A DNA stretch of 64,000 nt from Mycolicibacterium septicum DSM 44393 (lineage in GTDB: Bacteria; Actinomycetota; Actinomycetes; Mycobacteriales; Mycobacteriaceae), in contig NZ_HG322951.1 in assembly GCF_000455325.1 (NCBI RefSeq), forward strand, positions 3,849,424 through 3,913,423. Direction: 5' to 3'. Of the stretch, positions 8,721 to 17,679 are shown piece after piece; the stretch's first letter is position 1, and each line of letters begins with the position of its first letter. The notes beneath the pieces were generated by a model. The model ran no database searches. It had not been told where the DNA came from and saw only the letters and a list, made by a program, of their open reading frames with translations. The translations under genes were made by a program, and so were the position numbers.

Positions 8721-8815
8721 GTCGGCGAATTCTGAGAACTCCTCCAACTGGGCCTTCGCCATGGGTATGCGTTTTCCCTTGAAGGGTCTCCGGCTTTCCT
8801 GAAGTGTTGGAAAGC

Positions 8816-9202
8816 ATGAATCGCAACGTGCTCATCCGCGTATTTGCCGCCCTACGGTTCACTACTGGTGTCGCCGCCTGGTTGGCTCCGAACACCACAG
8901 GTCGGCTCATCGGACTCAATTCCGGCCGCGATCAGCCCCTCACCACTCAACTTTTCGGCTCACGTGAGCTGACGTTGGCAGTCGCGATCACCGATACCGC
9001 TTCACCGCGATTACAGACGCGCGCGCTACAGCTAGGACTGCTCACCGATCTCCTGGACGTCATCGCCGCCGTGCGCGGGGTACGAGCCCGCACCTTGTCG
9101 GCCACTGGCGCCATCCTCACCGGAGGCGGAGCTGCGTTCTTCGCCGGATTAGGAGTCGCGGCACTCATAGGGCGAGCACAATCGGCCGTGAGTTCGGCCT
9201 AG
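8816..9202 (+). CDS. Small membrane protein of unknown function
   Basis: This 128-residue protein has about three to four hydrophobic segments: a first around VFAALRFTTGVAAWLAP, one in the middle near LTLAVAITDTA, and a last GAILTGGGAAFFAGLGVAALIG. The layout resembles DUF4267-type small membrane proteins, but I do not recognise it firmly. I chose the ATG at 8816 because GGAAAG lies just upstream. A GTG at 8804 is also in frame. It lies 95 bp after the GMC oxidoreductase, on the same strand. Confidence 0.6.
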   Translation: MNRNVLIRVFAALRFTTGVAAWLAPNTTGRLIGLNSGRDQPLTTQLFGSRELTLAVAITDTASPRLQTRALQLGLLTDLLDVIAAVRGVRARTLSATGAILTGGGAAFFAGLGVAALIGRAQSAVSSA

Positions 9203-9299
9203 CAAGGCGCAACGACTCCCCTGGCCGCCGCAGTCGCCTGGTCACTCAACCTGATGGGCAGTCGACGTGGAGGTGGTCAGAACAGGAAGGACGTGAGTA

Positions 9300-11909
9300 A
9301 TGGGCTCGCACGACAGGGTTCGGGTTCGTGGCGCGCGGGAACACAATCTGCGGAACGTCGATGTGGATGTGCCGCGGGACGCCCTCGTCGCATTTACCGG
9401 TGTGTCGGGATCGGGCAAGTCCTCCCTGGCCTTCGGGACACTGTTCGCCGAATCCCAGCGTCGGTATTTGGAATCCGTTGCGCCATATGCCCGTCGCCTG
9501 ATCGACCAGGTGGGCGTTCCGGATGTCGACTCGATCGAAGGCATGCCTCCCGCCGTCGCACTTCGACAGCAGCGCGGTGCGACCAGCACGCGGTCATCGG
9601 TCGGCAGCGTCACAACCCTGTCCAGCCTCATCCGCATGCTGTACTCACGGGCGGGCAATTATCCGGCGAACCAGCCGATGCTCTTCGCAGAAGACTTCTC
9701 CCCCAACACGCCTCAGGGCGCCTGTCCCAAGTGCCATGGCATGGGCCGCGTATACGAAGTGACCGAAGCACTGATGGTGCCGGACCCGACATTGACGATC
9801 CGTGAGCGTGCCATCGCCTCGTGGCCTCCCGCCTGGTACGGCCAGAACCTGCGGGACATCCTGGTTTCGCTCGGATACGACGTCGACACCCCATGGGAAA
9901 AGCTGCCGCACAAAGACCGCGAGTGGATCCTGTTCACCGAAGATCGCCCAACGGTGCCGGTCTACGCGGGCCTGACCCCGAAGGAAACCCGCCGCGCCAT
10001 CAAGGACGACTGGGAACCCAGCTACCAGGGCACTTTCATCGGCGCGCGCCGATACGTTCTGGATACGTTCGCCACCACCAAGAGCGCCGGCGTCAAGAAA
10101 CGCGTCTCGCAGTTCGTCGGAAGCGGCCCGTGCCCGGCGTGCCACGGAAAGCGCCTGAAACCCGAGGCGCTTTCGGTGACGTTCGAAGGTTTGGACATCG
10201 CCGCACTGTCCCGGCTCACGTTGGACCAACTCGCAGCGCTGTGCGGCACAGTGCTCAGCCCGCAATGGGCGCCGGCCACTTCCGGTGCGGTACTCGACAA
10301 AAAGGCGCGCAAGTCGGCCGTCGAGGCCCGGATGGCTGCGGGAGGGGCCGCGCATACCGCCGCACCGGATGTTCGGCAGACGCCCAACATGTCAGCCGAA
10401 AAGCGTGCCGCAGCACAACGATTGGTGGACGATCTGCAGGAGCGACTACTGCCGCTGATCAACCTGGGTCTGGGATACCTGTCCCTCGCCCGCAGCACGC
10501 CGACGCTCTCAGGCGGCGAGTTGCAGCGCGTCCGGCTCGCGACTCAGCTGTCCTCACAGTTGTTCGGCGTCGTGTACGTCCTGGATGAGCCGTCGGCCGG
10601 TCTGCATCCTCGCGACCGGGACGCGTTGCGCGACATTTTGCAGGGGCTGAAGCGCAGCGGGAACAGCGTCTTCGTGGTCGAGCACTCGCTCGATGTCATC
10701 GCCGCCGCGGACTGGCTGGTCGATATCGGACCGGGTGCCGGCGTTGATGGCGGTCAGATCCTCTACAGCGGGCCGCCAGCGGGCCTGGCGGACGTCACTG
10801 AATCCGTCACGCGCCGTTATCTCTTCAGTGCGGGTGCGCGGATCGATCCGCGCACACCACGGGACCGAAACCACTGGCTGGAACTCGCCGGTGTGCGGCG
10901 CAACAACCTGCACGAGATCTCCGTGTCGGTCCCCTTGCGCTGCCTCACCGCCGTGACCGGAGTGTCCGGATCGGGGAAGTCGAGCCTCGTCGCGCATGCG
11001 CTCGCCGAAATCGTCGGTGACCACCTGGGTCGCCCCGTCCGCTTCGACGACTCAGGTGACGACGACCTACTCGCCGAGGCCGCGCCTCCCGCCTCGGGTG
11101 AGGTCGTCGGCGACGCCCACGGCGTGCGCAGGGTCGTGTGCATCGACCAGAAACCGATCGGCCGCACCCCACGATCCAATGTCGCCACCTACACCGGGGT
11201 GTTCGACCATATCCGTAGGCGCTTTGCCGAGACCCCGCAGGCACAAAAGCGCGGGTACAAACCCGGGCGGTTCTCCTTCAACGTCGCCGGCGGGCGCTGC
11301 CCCACCTGCGAAGGCGAAGGGTGGGTGATGGTCGAGCTGCTGTTCCTGCCCAGCGTCTACAGCCCGTGCCCGGACTGCCACGGAACCCGCTACAACGCCG
11401 AGACTCTCGCCATCCGATGGCGTGGGCGCAACATCGCTGAAGTACTGGAACTCAGCACCTCAGCGGCCCGAGAGTTCTTCGACGGTGAGGCCGACATTCT
11501 TCGCGCCCTGGAGGCCCTCTGCGATGTCGGGCTCGGCTATCTCCAACTCGGGCAACCCGCCACGGAACTGTCCGGCGGCGAGGCACAGCGCGTCAAACTC
11601 GCCGGTGAACTGCAACGTGCTCACCGTGGCGACACCCTCTATCTGCTCGACGAACCGACTGCGGGACTACACCCCGCCGACACCGACCGGCTGCTCGCGC
11701 ACTTGCACCGGCTCGTGGACGCCGGCAACACCGTGGTGGCCGCCGAACTGGACATGCGAGTGGTCGCACAGGCCGATTACGTCATCGACATGGGACCCGG
11801 CGCCGGGGCGGCAGGTGGCCGCATCGTCGCCACGGGCACCCCTGCGGAGATTGCCGAGTGCTCGGACAGTGCCACCGCCCCCTACTTGGCTGCTGAGTTC
11901 GCACACTGA
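9300..11909 (+). CDS. UvrA-like ABC ATPase, class II (UvrA2)
   Basis: This 869-residue protein has two UvrA ATPase modules. Walker A is GVSGSGKSS at about 34-42 and again in the second half; each half also has an ABC signature (LSGGELQRV, LSGGEAQRV) and a DEPSAGLHP or DEPTAGLHP Walker B. One zinc module is CPTC-x19-CPDC. The other is split, with CPKC and CPAC about 135 residues apart, as in UvrA2/DrrC-type proteins. The UvrB-binding domain of true UvrA (about 940-970 residues) is missing. Relatives are linked to DNA damage tolerance and drug self-resistance, but an excision role is not established. The ATG at 9300 follows a GGAAGGA site. Confidence 0.9.
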   Translation: MGSHDRVRVRGAREHNLRNVDVDVPRDALVAFTGVSGSGKSSLAFGTLFAESQRRYLESVAPYARRLIDQVGVPDVDSIEGMPPAVALRQQRGATSTRSSVGSVTTLSSLIRMLYSRAGNYPANQPMLFAEDFSPNTPQGACPKCHGMGRVYEVTEALMVPDPTLTIRERAIASWPPAWYGQNLRDILVSLGYDVDTPWEKLPHKDREWILFTEDRPTVPVYAGLTPKETRRAIKDDWEPSYQGTFIGARRYVLDTFATTKSAGVKKRVSQFVGSGPCPACHGKRLKPEALSVTFEGLDIAALSRLTLDQLAALCGTVLSPQWAPATSGAVLDKKARKSAVEARMAAGGAAHTAAPDVRQTPNMSAEKRAAAQRLVDDLQERLLPLINLGLGYLSLARSTPTLSGGELQRVRLATQLSSQLFGVVYVLDEPSAGLHPRDRDALRDILQGLKRSGNSVFVVEHSLDVIAAADWLVDIGPGAGVDGGQILYSGPPAGLADVTESVTRRYLFSAGARIDPRTPRDRNHWLELAGVRRNNLHEISVSVPLRCLTAVTGVSGSGKSSLVAHALAEIVGDHLGRPVRFDDSGDDDLLAEAAPPASGEVVGDAHGVRRVVCIDQKPIGRTPRSNVATYTGVFDHIRRRFAETPQAQKRGYKPGRFSFNVAGGRCPTCEGEGWVMVELLFLPSVYSPCPDCHGTRYNAETLAIRWRGRNIAEVLELSTSAAREFFDGEADILRALEALCDVGLGYLQLGQPATELSGGEAQRVKLAGELQRAHRGDTLYLLDEPTAGLHPADTDRLLAHLHRLVDAGNTVVAAELDMRVVAQADYVIDMGPGAGAAGGRIVATGTPAEIAECSDSATAPYLAAEFAH

Positions 11910-11977
11910 CCAAAGCCTTTGGCACAGATCGTGATCACTGTGGCAACCCACGAGTGTCCATCCGCTTGGCCACGGCG

Positions 11978-12706
11978 TTAGTCGGCGTGCAGGACGAAGA
12001 ACAAGAAGCACAAGAACCGCATGCCGGTGCTCTCGTCAAATCCCTCGGGAAACAACTCGCGGGCGGCAGGAAGAGCCGGCGGTTCGCTGATGACACCAAT
12101 TCGAAAGCCTGCCGTGGTGAAGGCGTCGGTCATCGCGTGCAGCGGCCGGTCCCAGAAACTCAGCTGTGCGGTCTGCCCGCCCATGGTCCACTCTTCGGTT
12201 CGGTTGCGGGTCTTGAAATAGTTCGTCTCCTCCCCTGCCATCCGCTGCGTGAGGAAGTTGGCGAAAGGATGCTCGACCGACGCGATGAGTCGGCCTCCGG
12301 GGGCCAGTACTCGTCGCATCTCAGTCAGCGTCGGCCCCCAATCTTTCAGGTAGTGCAGCGATAGCGACGCAACGATGTCGTCGAACGAGCGATCCGGAAA
12401 CGGCAGGGAGTCAGCCAAATCGGCGACCCGTAGATCCGCGTCGGCGCCGAGGCGCCTGCGGGCCTGCTCAAGCATCTTGGCACTGATGTCGATGCCGGTC
12501 ATGATGGCGCCGCGATCACGCAGCGCGGCGAACAGCGGACCCGAGCCGCATCCGGCGTCGAGGATCCGCCGGCCCGTCACATCCCCAGCGAGATCCAGCA
12601 TCGCTGGTCGCTCGTAGTACGCGTTGAGTAGGCTGGTCTCGTTTTCGGCCGTGTAGCCCTCGGCGAAGTCGTCGTAGGCACTCGCCCCTTCCGGAACCGG
12701 AGTCAT
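11978..12706 (-). CDS. Class I SAM-dependent methyltransferase
   Basis: This 242-residue protein has motif I ILDAGCGSGPLFAALRDRG and an acidic TGIDIS, followed by ADLADSLPFPDRSFDDIVASLSLHYLKDW, as in methyltransferase 11/UbiE-like proteins. The acceptor is unknown. The likely start is the ATG at 12706 (MTPVPEGAS). An ATG at 12715 adds three residues. It is convergent with UvrA2. Confidence 0.85.
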   Translation of the reverse strand: MTPVPEGASAYDDFAEGYTAENETSLLNAYYERPAMLDLAGDVTGRRILDAGCGSGPLFAALRDRGAIMTGIDISAKMLEQARRRLGADADLRVADLADSLPFPDRSFDDIVASLSLHYLKDWGPTLTEMRRVLAPGGRLIASVEHPFANFLTQRMAGEETNYFKTRNRTEEWTMGGQTAQLSFWDRPLHAMTDAFTTAGFRIGVISEPPALPAARELFPEGFDESTGMRFLCFLFFVLHAD

Positions 12707-12835
12707 GCCAACCATTTTGGCACGCTGAACGACAGTTCCCCGGTCACGCCGAGGCGGGCCCACCCAACTACGGCCTCGAACTTCTCACCGGTGCAAGAGA
12801 ACTCAGTCACGGCAAGGTCCATAGCAGACCGCTCA

Positions 12836-13441
12836 TTACAGCCCGGACGGCACGACCTTGCCGTTGACGGTCACCTCGACCTGCGCGGTCTTCGTGTTGT
12901 ACGAGACCTGGCCGTGCTCGAACGTCTCCACGAGCAGATCCCCGTCAGCGGTCTCGTCACTGGTGGGCGCGCCCAGCGGACCCACCGAGCCGTTGTCGCC
13001 GGTGACCGCAGGCACGCCGTCCGGGTTGCGCGGCACATTCCAGGCCTCCCGGATCTTGCCCCGGGTGATGTATGCAGGTGTGCCCGTCTCCTTGCTCTTG
13101 GCGGTGATCACACCGCCCTGAAACTGCTGGAACACCACGCCGCTCTCCCGTGCTCCCGCGTTGCGGTCACCCGTCAGGGGCTTTCCGAGAGCCTGCTTCT
13201 GCTCCTCGGTTGCCGACGAGTATTTGGCAGCGATCGGGCCGGTCAGCGTCACCTCGACGTCTCTGTCCCCGATGAGCTTCACTTCGGCAGGCGGAGCCGG
13301 GGCTACAGGCGTGGAAGTGGCGATCAACCCGACCTGAGGCGGCGCCGACGTCTCGACGCTTTGGCCATTGCTGCAGCCCACGGCGATAAATGCGACGGCC
13401 GACAGGCCGGCGAGTGCGGTGTTGCGTGCGATCGTCCTCAT
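12836..13441 (-). CDS. Lipoprotein with LGFP-like repeat
   Basis: This 201-residue protein begins with a lipoprotein signal: a basic N-terminus, a hydrophobic core and the lipobox AVGC with Cys at 23. After a Pro/Ala-rich linker it has a region with ALGKPLTGD, VVFQQFQGGVITAKS and ITRGKIREAW, which fits one or two LGFP-type repeats found in actinobacterial cell-envelope proteins. LGFP repeats are thought to help anchor proteins in the wall. It is probably anchored at the outer face of the plasma membrane. The exact role is unknown. Confidence 0.72.
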   Translation of the reverse strand: MRTIARNTALAGLSAVAFIAVGCSNGQSVETSAPPQVGLIATSTPVAPAPPAEVKLIGDRDVEVTLTGPIAAKYSSATEEQKQALGKPLTGDRNAGARESGVVFQQFQGGVITAKSKETGTPAYITRGKIREAWNVPRNPDGVPAVTGDNGSVGPLGAPTSDETADGDLLVETFEHGQVSYNTKTAQVEVTVNGKVVPSGL

Positions 13442-13616
13442 GCGGTTCCCCTCACGTCTTTCATGTGGTGTGGGTCAAGTTACGGCTGAACCCTCGCCCG
13501 GCCGGGACTATAACCGAACCTATTGAGTGGCGCAGGCGATCCATGGCCCGGTCGCCCCATGCGTGATGCAGTCGGCCGGCGCCTGAACGGTTCGAGCTTG
13601 GTCGCCCCAATCGCCG

Positions 13617-14045
13617 CTAGGTGCAGGGATATTGCCTGTTCAGCACACAATTCGACGGTGGCGAGTAGAAGCCGCTCAGCACGCCTCGCATACCGCCGGT
13701 AGCGGAACCGCCCGGCGCAATGATGCGATTCCAATTCGCGGGACCGATTACATAGTGGGTGCCGGATTGCGCGAACGTGCTGCTCCACGTGTGCGAGATG
13801 GATTCGCCCGCCGGCAAGTCGAATTCGAGCCGCCAATCCGTCATCGGCACCGAACTCGCATTGACGATGGTGAAGTGGGCGATGAAGCCGGTCTGCCACG
13901 TCGATGACACCGACAACCTCGCCGCGGCCGCGGCCGCTTGAGCTACCGGAGTGACCGCGAGTCCGGAGGCGGTAACTATCGATGCCGCCATCGTGATGTG
14001 AAGCGCTGTGCTCCAGCGCTTCACATATTTGCCCAGTCCGGCCAC
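13617..14045 (-). CDS. Secreted CBM2 cellulose-binding protein (Rv1987-like)
   Basis: This 142-residue protein has a signal peptide (KRWSTALHITMAAS through TPVAQA) followed by a single family 2 carbohydrate-binding module. The aromatic residues are as expected: STWQTGF, TDWRLEFDLP, SHTWSS, PANWNRI, and a C-terminal NCVLNRQYPC. From memory it is very like M. tuberculosis Rv1987, which has the same length and ending. There is no catalytic domain, so it likely binds cellulose or chitin rather than cutting it. I chose the GTG at 14045 because it gives 142 residues and a normal signal peptide. Its neighbours here are not those of Rv1987. Confidence 0.85.
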   Translation of the reverse strand: MAGLGKYVKRWSTALHITMAASIVTASGLAVTPVAQAAAAAARLSVSSTWQTGFIAHFTIVNASSVPMTDWRLEFDLPAGESISHTWSSTFAQSGTHYVIGPANWNRIIAPGGSATGGMRGVLSGFYSPPSNCVLNRQYPCT

Positions 14046-14221
14046 AGCCGCCAACACTAAGGCCAAGCAATCGCTATCGGCCCGCGCATCGCAGGTGCGC
14101 TACGGGACCTTTGCTCAACTGAGACCATCGCGAAATTTTTGCCACGAACGACGCACTCGGGGTTTGCCGAGGGCCGAATCGACGGAAAGCTCCTTTCCCC
14201 TTCGCCTCGGCGGTAACACTG

Positions 14222-14879
14222 ATGGACGTGACGATCGCCGAGGACGTCAAGGCCGAACGAGCGGCATTCGCGGAATCCCTTCTCAACGTGGGCCCGTCGG
14301 CTCCCACCGGGTGTGGTGAGTGGACCGCACTGGAGCTCGCGGCCCACCTGGTGGGTGAGGAGCGCAATGGTGGCGTGACGACCTTCATCGCTCGAACCCT
14401 GGTGGCACAACGGTGTTTCGGTGCCGGCCCCACCGGTGTTGGTCGACACCGCCCTGCGGTTGGAGCGCCGCCACGGGTTTACCGCACTGGTCAACCGGCT
14501 GCGGCGGCCCGTGCCGCGGCTGCTGCTGCGGCCCCTGGTGGCGCCACTGACCCTGTTCGAGTACTGGACGCATCACGACGATCTGATCCGGTCCAACAAC
14601 GGAGTGCACACGGTGCCTGCGGCCCTGGTCGAAGTGATTCCCCTCGTACTGCGCTATCAGCTCAAGAAGCTGCCCGGCGGTGTCCGGGTGACGGTCGGCA
14701 CCCGCGACAACCGCTACCAATGGTCGGTCGGGCCGAACTCGGGGCCAGAGGTTGCTCTCGCCGGCGCTCCCCCGGACTTGGTGCGGTGGCTGTCAGGGCG
14801 TTCGGCGACAGGCGAAATCACCATGACCGGAGCCGATATCCCCGTGCAGGCAGTCCGCGCGTTCATGGGCCAGGTATGA
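14222..14879 (+). pseudogene. Maleylpyruvate isomerase/DinB-like protein, frameshifted
   Basis: The first 59 or so residues (from the ATG at 14222, DVKAERAAFAESLL, PTGCGEWTALELAAHLVG) match the N-terminus of the actinobacterial TIGR03085/MDMPI metal-binding family. The rest of the family sequence continues in the next frame, from about 14400 to 14879 (WWHNGVSVP, LFEYWTHHDDLIRS). Removing one C of the CCC at 14397-14399 restores a single 218-residue protein of normal length. The metal-ligand histidines AAHLV and YWTHHDD fall on opposite sides of the break, so the unrepaired product should be inactive. This is either a real 1-nt insertion or a sequencing error. Confidence 0.75.
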
Positions 14880-14895
14880 CGGCCTCAAGTCCAGG

Positions 14896-15882
14896 TCAGA
14901 GGGCCCGCAGGCCACGCAGGGTCCTCTCGATCAGTTCACGTCGTTCGTCGATTGGGGTCGATTCACCAAGGGAGGCGTGCACCCTCAAGTGACCCTGTGT
15001 CACCAAGTCGTCGACCAGGAATCGCGTCGCACCGAGCGGCAAGGACAGACGCGCGGCGATCTCTGCGACCGTGCTACCGCGCGCGCACCACGTCAGGATC
15101 TGGCCCCGCACATCATCTTTCGGCCACCGCGGCGACTTCCCTGTGCCGTTGAGCGCTTCCACCGGAGCCTCGAGTGCCAGTTCGACACCAGAGTCGATCC
15201 GGCCTGCCATCGGTGTGTTCGGCGGCATCAGGGCCGGCTCGTCCACGCTGGGCGATCCCCTGAACCAGTCGTCGGTCGGTTCGCCCTCCCCCTCCGACGG
15301 TTGAGGCGCGCCGGCGCGCTTCTCCCGGACATCTGGTGAACGAGGCCGCACCTTTCGTTTCTCCAAGAACCGCAGGGCGTGTTCGGCGTGTACCGATGCG
15401 CGCAGCTCGCTGGAGACGACCTTGAGAATGGTGCGGTCGGTGTCGATGACGAAGGTGGCTCGTCTGACCGGCAGCAGCCGGGCCAGCAGGCCACGGCGCC
15501 GAGCGTGCCGGCCACGCCGGGCCTCCCCACCCACCGCGACGGATCCACGCAACTTGGCGAACCTGCCTCGGCGCATCCCGAACAGCTCGGTCACAACGCC
15601 GTCCGGATCCGAGAGCAGCGGATAGTCGAACGAGCGCTGTTGGGCGAAGTGGGCCTGTTTGTCGACGGTGTCCAGGCTGATGCCCACCCGTTGGGCGCCG
15701 ACCTGGGCGAACTCGTTGCTCAGGTCCCGAAAATGACAGGCCTGGGCTGTACAGATCGGTGAGGACGCCAGTGGGTAGAAGAACAGCACAACGGGCCCGC
15801 CGGAAAGGAGCGCGGACAGTGACCGAGGCCGACCGGTGTGGTCACACAGAGTGAAATCAGGCGCCCTCTCGCCCGCAATCAT
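14896..15882 (-). CDS. Peroxiredoxin (BcpB-like) fused to a DUF742 domain
   Basis: Residues 1 to about 160 form a Bcp/AhpC-TSA peroxiredoxin. The peroxidatic and resolving cysteines are Cys44 and Cys49 in SSPICTAQACHFRD, followed by RVGISLDTVDKQ and RRATFVIDTDRTILKVV. Compared with Rv1608c (BcpB, about 154 residues) there is a basic insertion of about 20 residues before RRATFVID. Residues about 160-255 are a low-complexity linker. Residues 258-328 match DUF742, the winged-helix partner in roadblock/GTPase (Cvn) operons: STVAEIAARLSLPLGATRFLVDD and a terminal RRELIERTLRGLRAL. I chose the ATG at 15882; a TTG two codons earlier is possible. The single unbroken frame argues against a sequencing fusion. 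The function of the pair is unknown. Confidence 0.8.
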   Translation of the reverse strand: MIAGERAPDFTLCDHTGRPRSLSALLSGGPVVLFFYPLASSPICTAQACHFRDLSNEFAQVGAQRVGISLDTVDKQAHFAQQRSFDYPLLSDPDGVVTELFGMRRGRFAKLRGSVAVGGEARRGRHARRRGLLARLLPVRRATFVIDTDRTILKVVSSELRASVHAEHALRFLEKRKVRPRSPDVREKRAGAPQPSEGEGEPTDDWFRGSPSVDEPALMPPNTPMAGRIDSGVELALEAPVEALNGTGKSPRWPKDDVRGQILTWCARGSTVAEIAARLSLPLGATRFLVDDLVTQGHLRVHASLGESTPIDERRELIERTLRGLRAL

Positions 15883-16029
15883 CGGCAAAGACTAACGCGG
15901 GGAGCTCTGCGTGACACGTGACTCGGAGAATTCCTCTGCCGAGTCCGCAGGAGTATGCGTGCGGACTGCTCATTCCTGCTGGGCGAAAGGGCAATTGACG
16001 CGAGTGATGACGCCGGCAGCGTCCGGTCG

Positions 16030-16713
16030 TCAGGTGACCGGCTGCAGGGTGGCGCCGGCGGCCTGGCTGTACAGGTCTGCAGCCGCGGTCATCGCGGCCT
16101 TGATGGTGTTGTAGTACTGCGTTCCGACCCCGCCGTGGTACTTGAGCAGTTGCGGGTTCTGCGCGAGCGTGGCCGCCAGCACGGTATCGCCGGTGATGCC
16201 GAACTTCTTGTACGCCTCGTTGAACCGGGCGATGAACCGGGCAATCGATTTGTTGGGGTCTTGGCGGTCGGCGACGGTACCGAAACTGGCTTTCTCCTGG
16301 AACAAGCCGATGACCTCGTCAGCCGCGGTCCCCCGGCCGCCATAAGCCTGCACACCGCCGGATGCGGTCGGGCGGAAGCTGGACTCGATTTTCGCAGTGG
16401 CGATGATGGTCTTGATCTGGTCGTCGCTCAGCCTGGCCGCCCGGCCCTGACTCAGGATGGCCTTGACGATATCCTGCGCGTTGGAGTCCTTGGTGACGAC
16501 CACCGGGGCAGGAGGAGGAACGACGGCGACGGCCGGCGTGGGGGCGACGGCGCCCACCGGGCGCTCCTCAGCTGCAACAGCCGCATGCCGGTGCATCGGT
16601 GGAGAAACGAGCGTGGCACCGCCGAGGCCAGTCGCTACGAGAAAAGCACTGACGATCTTCTTGACGTGCTTCTGTTCTCTGAACGGACCTGTTGGTCTGT
16701 CGAATTTCGGCAT
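16030..16713 (-). CDS. Secreted lysozyme-like (transglycosylase-fold) protein
   Basis: This 227-residue protein has a basic N-terminus, a membrane-spanning signal (KKIVSAFLVATGLGGATLVS) and a Pro/Ala/Val-rich linker. The C-terminal lysozyme-like domain (about 75-227) has a candidate catalytic Glu in ATAKIESSFRP, then VIGLFQEKASFG and a repeated AAT/AQN helix. It probably acts on peptidoglycan outside the membrane. I chose the ATG at 16713 because GAAGAG lies upstream; the 39 extra residues in the open frame lack coding character. It has an unusually long leader (425 bp to the next gene). Confidence 0.78.
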   Translation of the reverse strand: MPKFDRPTGPFREQKHVKKIVSAFLVATGLGGATLVSPPMHRHAAVAAEERPVGAVAPTPAVAVVPPPAPVVVTKDSNAQDIVKAILSQGRAARLSDDQIKTIIATAKIESSFRPTASGGVQAYGGRGTAADEVIGLFQEKASFGTVADRQDPNKSIARFIARFNEAYKKFGITGDTVLAATLAQNPQLLKYHGGVGTQYYNTIKAAMTAAADLYSQAAGATLQPVT

Positions 16714-17137
16714 GCTTTTGCTCTCTTCTGTGGGGGATTTGAACTTGTGGGTCCGTATGTCGGACACGGACACCCCCCCTCCAACCCGTCTCTGTGCACC
16801 GAAAACAGGGTCGGACTGCGTACTGGTCACTACGCGCCGATAAGCGACGATCCGACCGGGTACGCACCAGAAAAAGTTTGCCGATTGCGATTATTGCTGC
16901 GGCGACGCAAGAGTCGGCCGCGGCCAACACATCACACCCGCCGCAAAGATTCCCCCATTTGCGGCGATGTGGTGCACGTCACTCTGCCTGGTACTACTGC
17001 AGTGCGATAGTTAGCCACGGACTGTATTGGAACACTCGGGATATTGCAAAACCCCAGTACGACACCGACGACAAGCGTCGTGTGCACGCATGATCGACGA
17101 CCGTCGCCCCGTTTGCCGATAACGGCCGGTGGTGTCG
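16714..17137 (-). other. Long structured leader upstream of the lysozyme-like gene
   Basis: This 424-bp stretch has no credible gene. On the minus strand it can form a perfect 9-bp hairpin (arms at 16939-16947 and 16958-16966, 10-nt loop) and a second GGTCGGA/TCCGACC pairing in about 16801-16860. It could hold the arr terminator, the promoter and a structured 5' leader for the cell-wall gene. I could not fit it to a known riboswitch. Confidence 0.4.
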
Positions 17138-17551
17138 TCAGTTGATGATCTCGCCTCGTTCGTCGGCGCGGATCGAGGTGAGCCGGTCTCGCCACATCTG
17201 TAGCGAATCCGGCGTCAACCGCGTCCAATCGGTCACTTCACGCACCACACGAAGCGGTGCTTCGCTCCGGAACGACCGCGTGGGGTTGCCCGGAAACTTC
17301 TTGTCTGTGACGTTCGGATCATTCTCGAACGGCCCGGTGGGAACGACCTCGTAGACGTGCGGCGTCGCACCGTCCAGCGCCGCGACCTCGGCCGCCAAGC
17401 CGGCCCCGTCGCGCAATGCAGTGAAGTAGATGTGGTTCATGACAACCTCGGGCCGGTAGTTCGAGTTGAACCCGGCGGTCAGGTACTCCCCGGGCCGCAG
17501 CTCCGCCTTCGTACCGTGAAAGAACGGTCCCTCGTCGAGCACTTCACCCAC
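17138..17551 (-). CDS. arr: NAD(+)--rifampin ADP-ribosyltransferase
   Basis: This 137-residue protein is a full-length Arr, which inactivates rifamycins by moving ADP-ribose from NAD onto the ansa chain hydroxyl. Diagnostic segments are GPFFHGTKAELRPGEYL, FNSNYRPEVVMNHIYFTAL, FENDPNVTDKKFPGNPTRS and RVVREVTDW. His12 and Tyr42 are spaced as the catalytic His and Tyr reported for M. smegmatis Arr. The start is the GTG at 17551, placed 6 nt after a TAAGAT -10 box, so the mRNA is probably leaderless. It is a common intrinsic gene in fast-growing mycobacteria and shows no sign of recent transfer here. It is divergent from the PIN protein. Confidence 0.95.
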   Translation of the reverse strand: MGEVLDEGPFFHGTKAELRPGEYLTAGFNSNYRPEVVMNHIYFTALRDGAGLAAEVAALDGATPHVYEVVPTGPFENDPNVTDKKFPGNPTRSFRSEAPLRVVREVTDWTRLTPDSLQMWRDRLTSIRADERGEIIN

Positions 17552-17557
17552 GAGCCG

Positions 17558-17563
17558 ATCTTA
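17558..17563 (-). promoter_or_regulatory. -10 element of arr
   Basis: TAAGAT on the minus strand lies 6 nt before the arr GTG. The spacing puts the transcription start at the start codon, so translation is probably leaderless. Confidence 0.5.
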
Positions 17564-17679
17564 CGGTCCGCAGGGGCGCAACCGACGCGCGTGGCGATCC
17601 GGCCCGAAAGTGGCTGCGCTGTCGGCGAATCGACGACAATCTCGTGGCGGAACAACGGAGGTCATGGGACAGTTCCGAC

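Noticed and set aside
16714..17137. A ydaO-type (c-di-AMP) riboswitch before the lysozyme-like gene
   Set aside because: GGCTAAC and GGGGGAATC fragments recall the ydaO consensus, but they occur in the wrong order and the conserved core pairing cannot be drawn.
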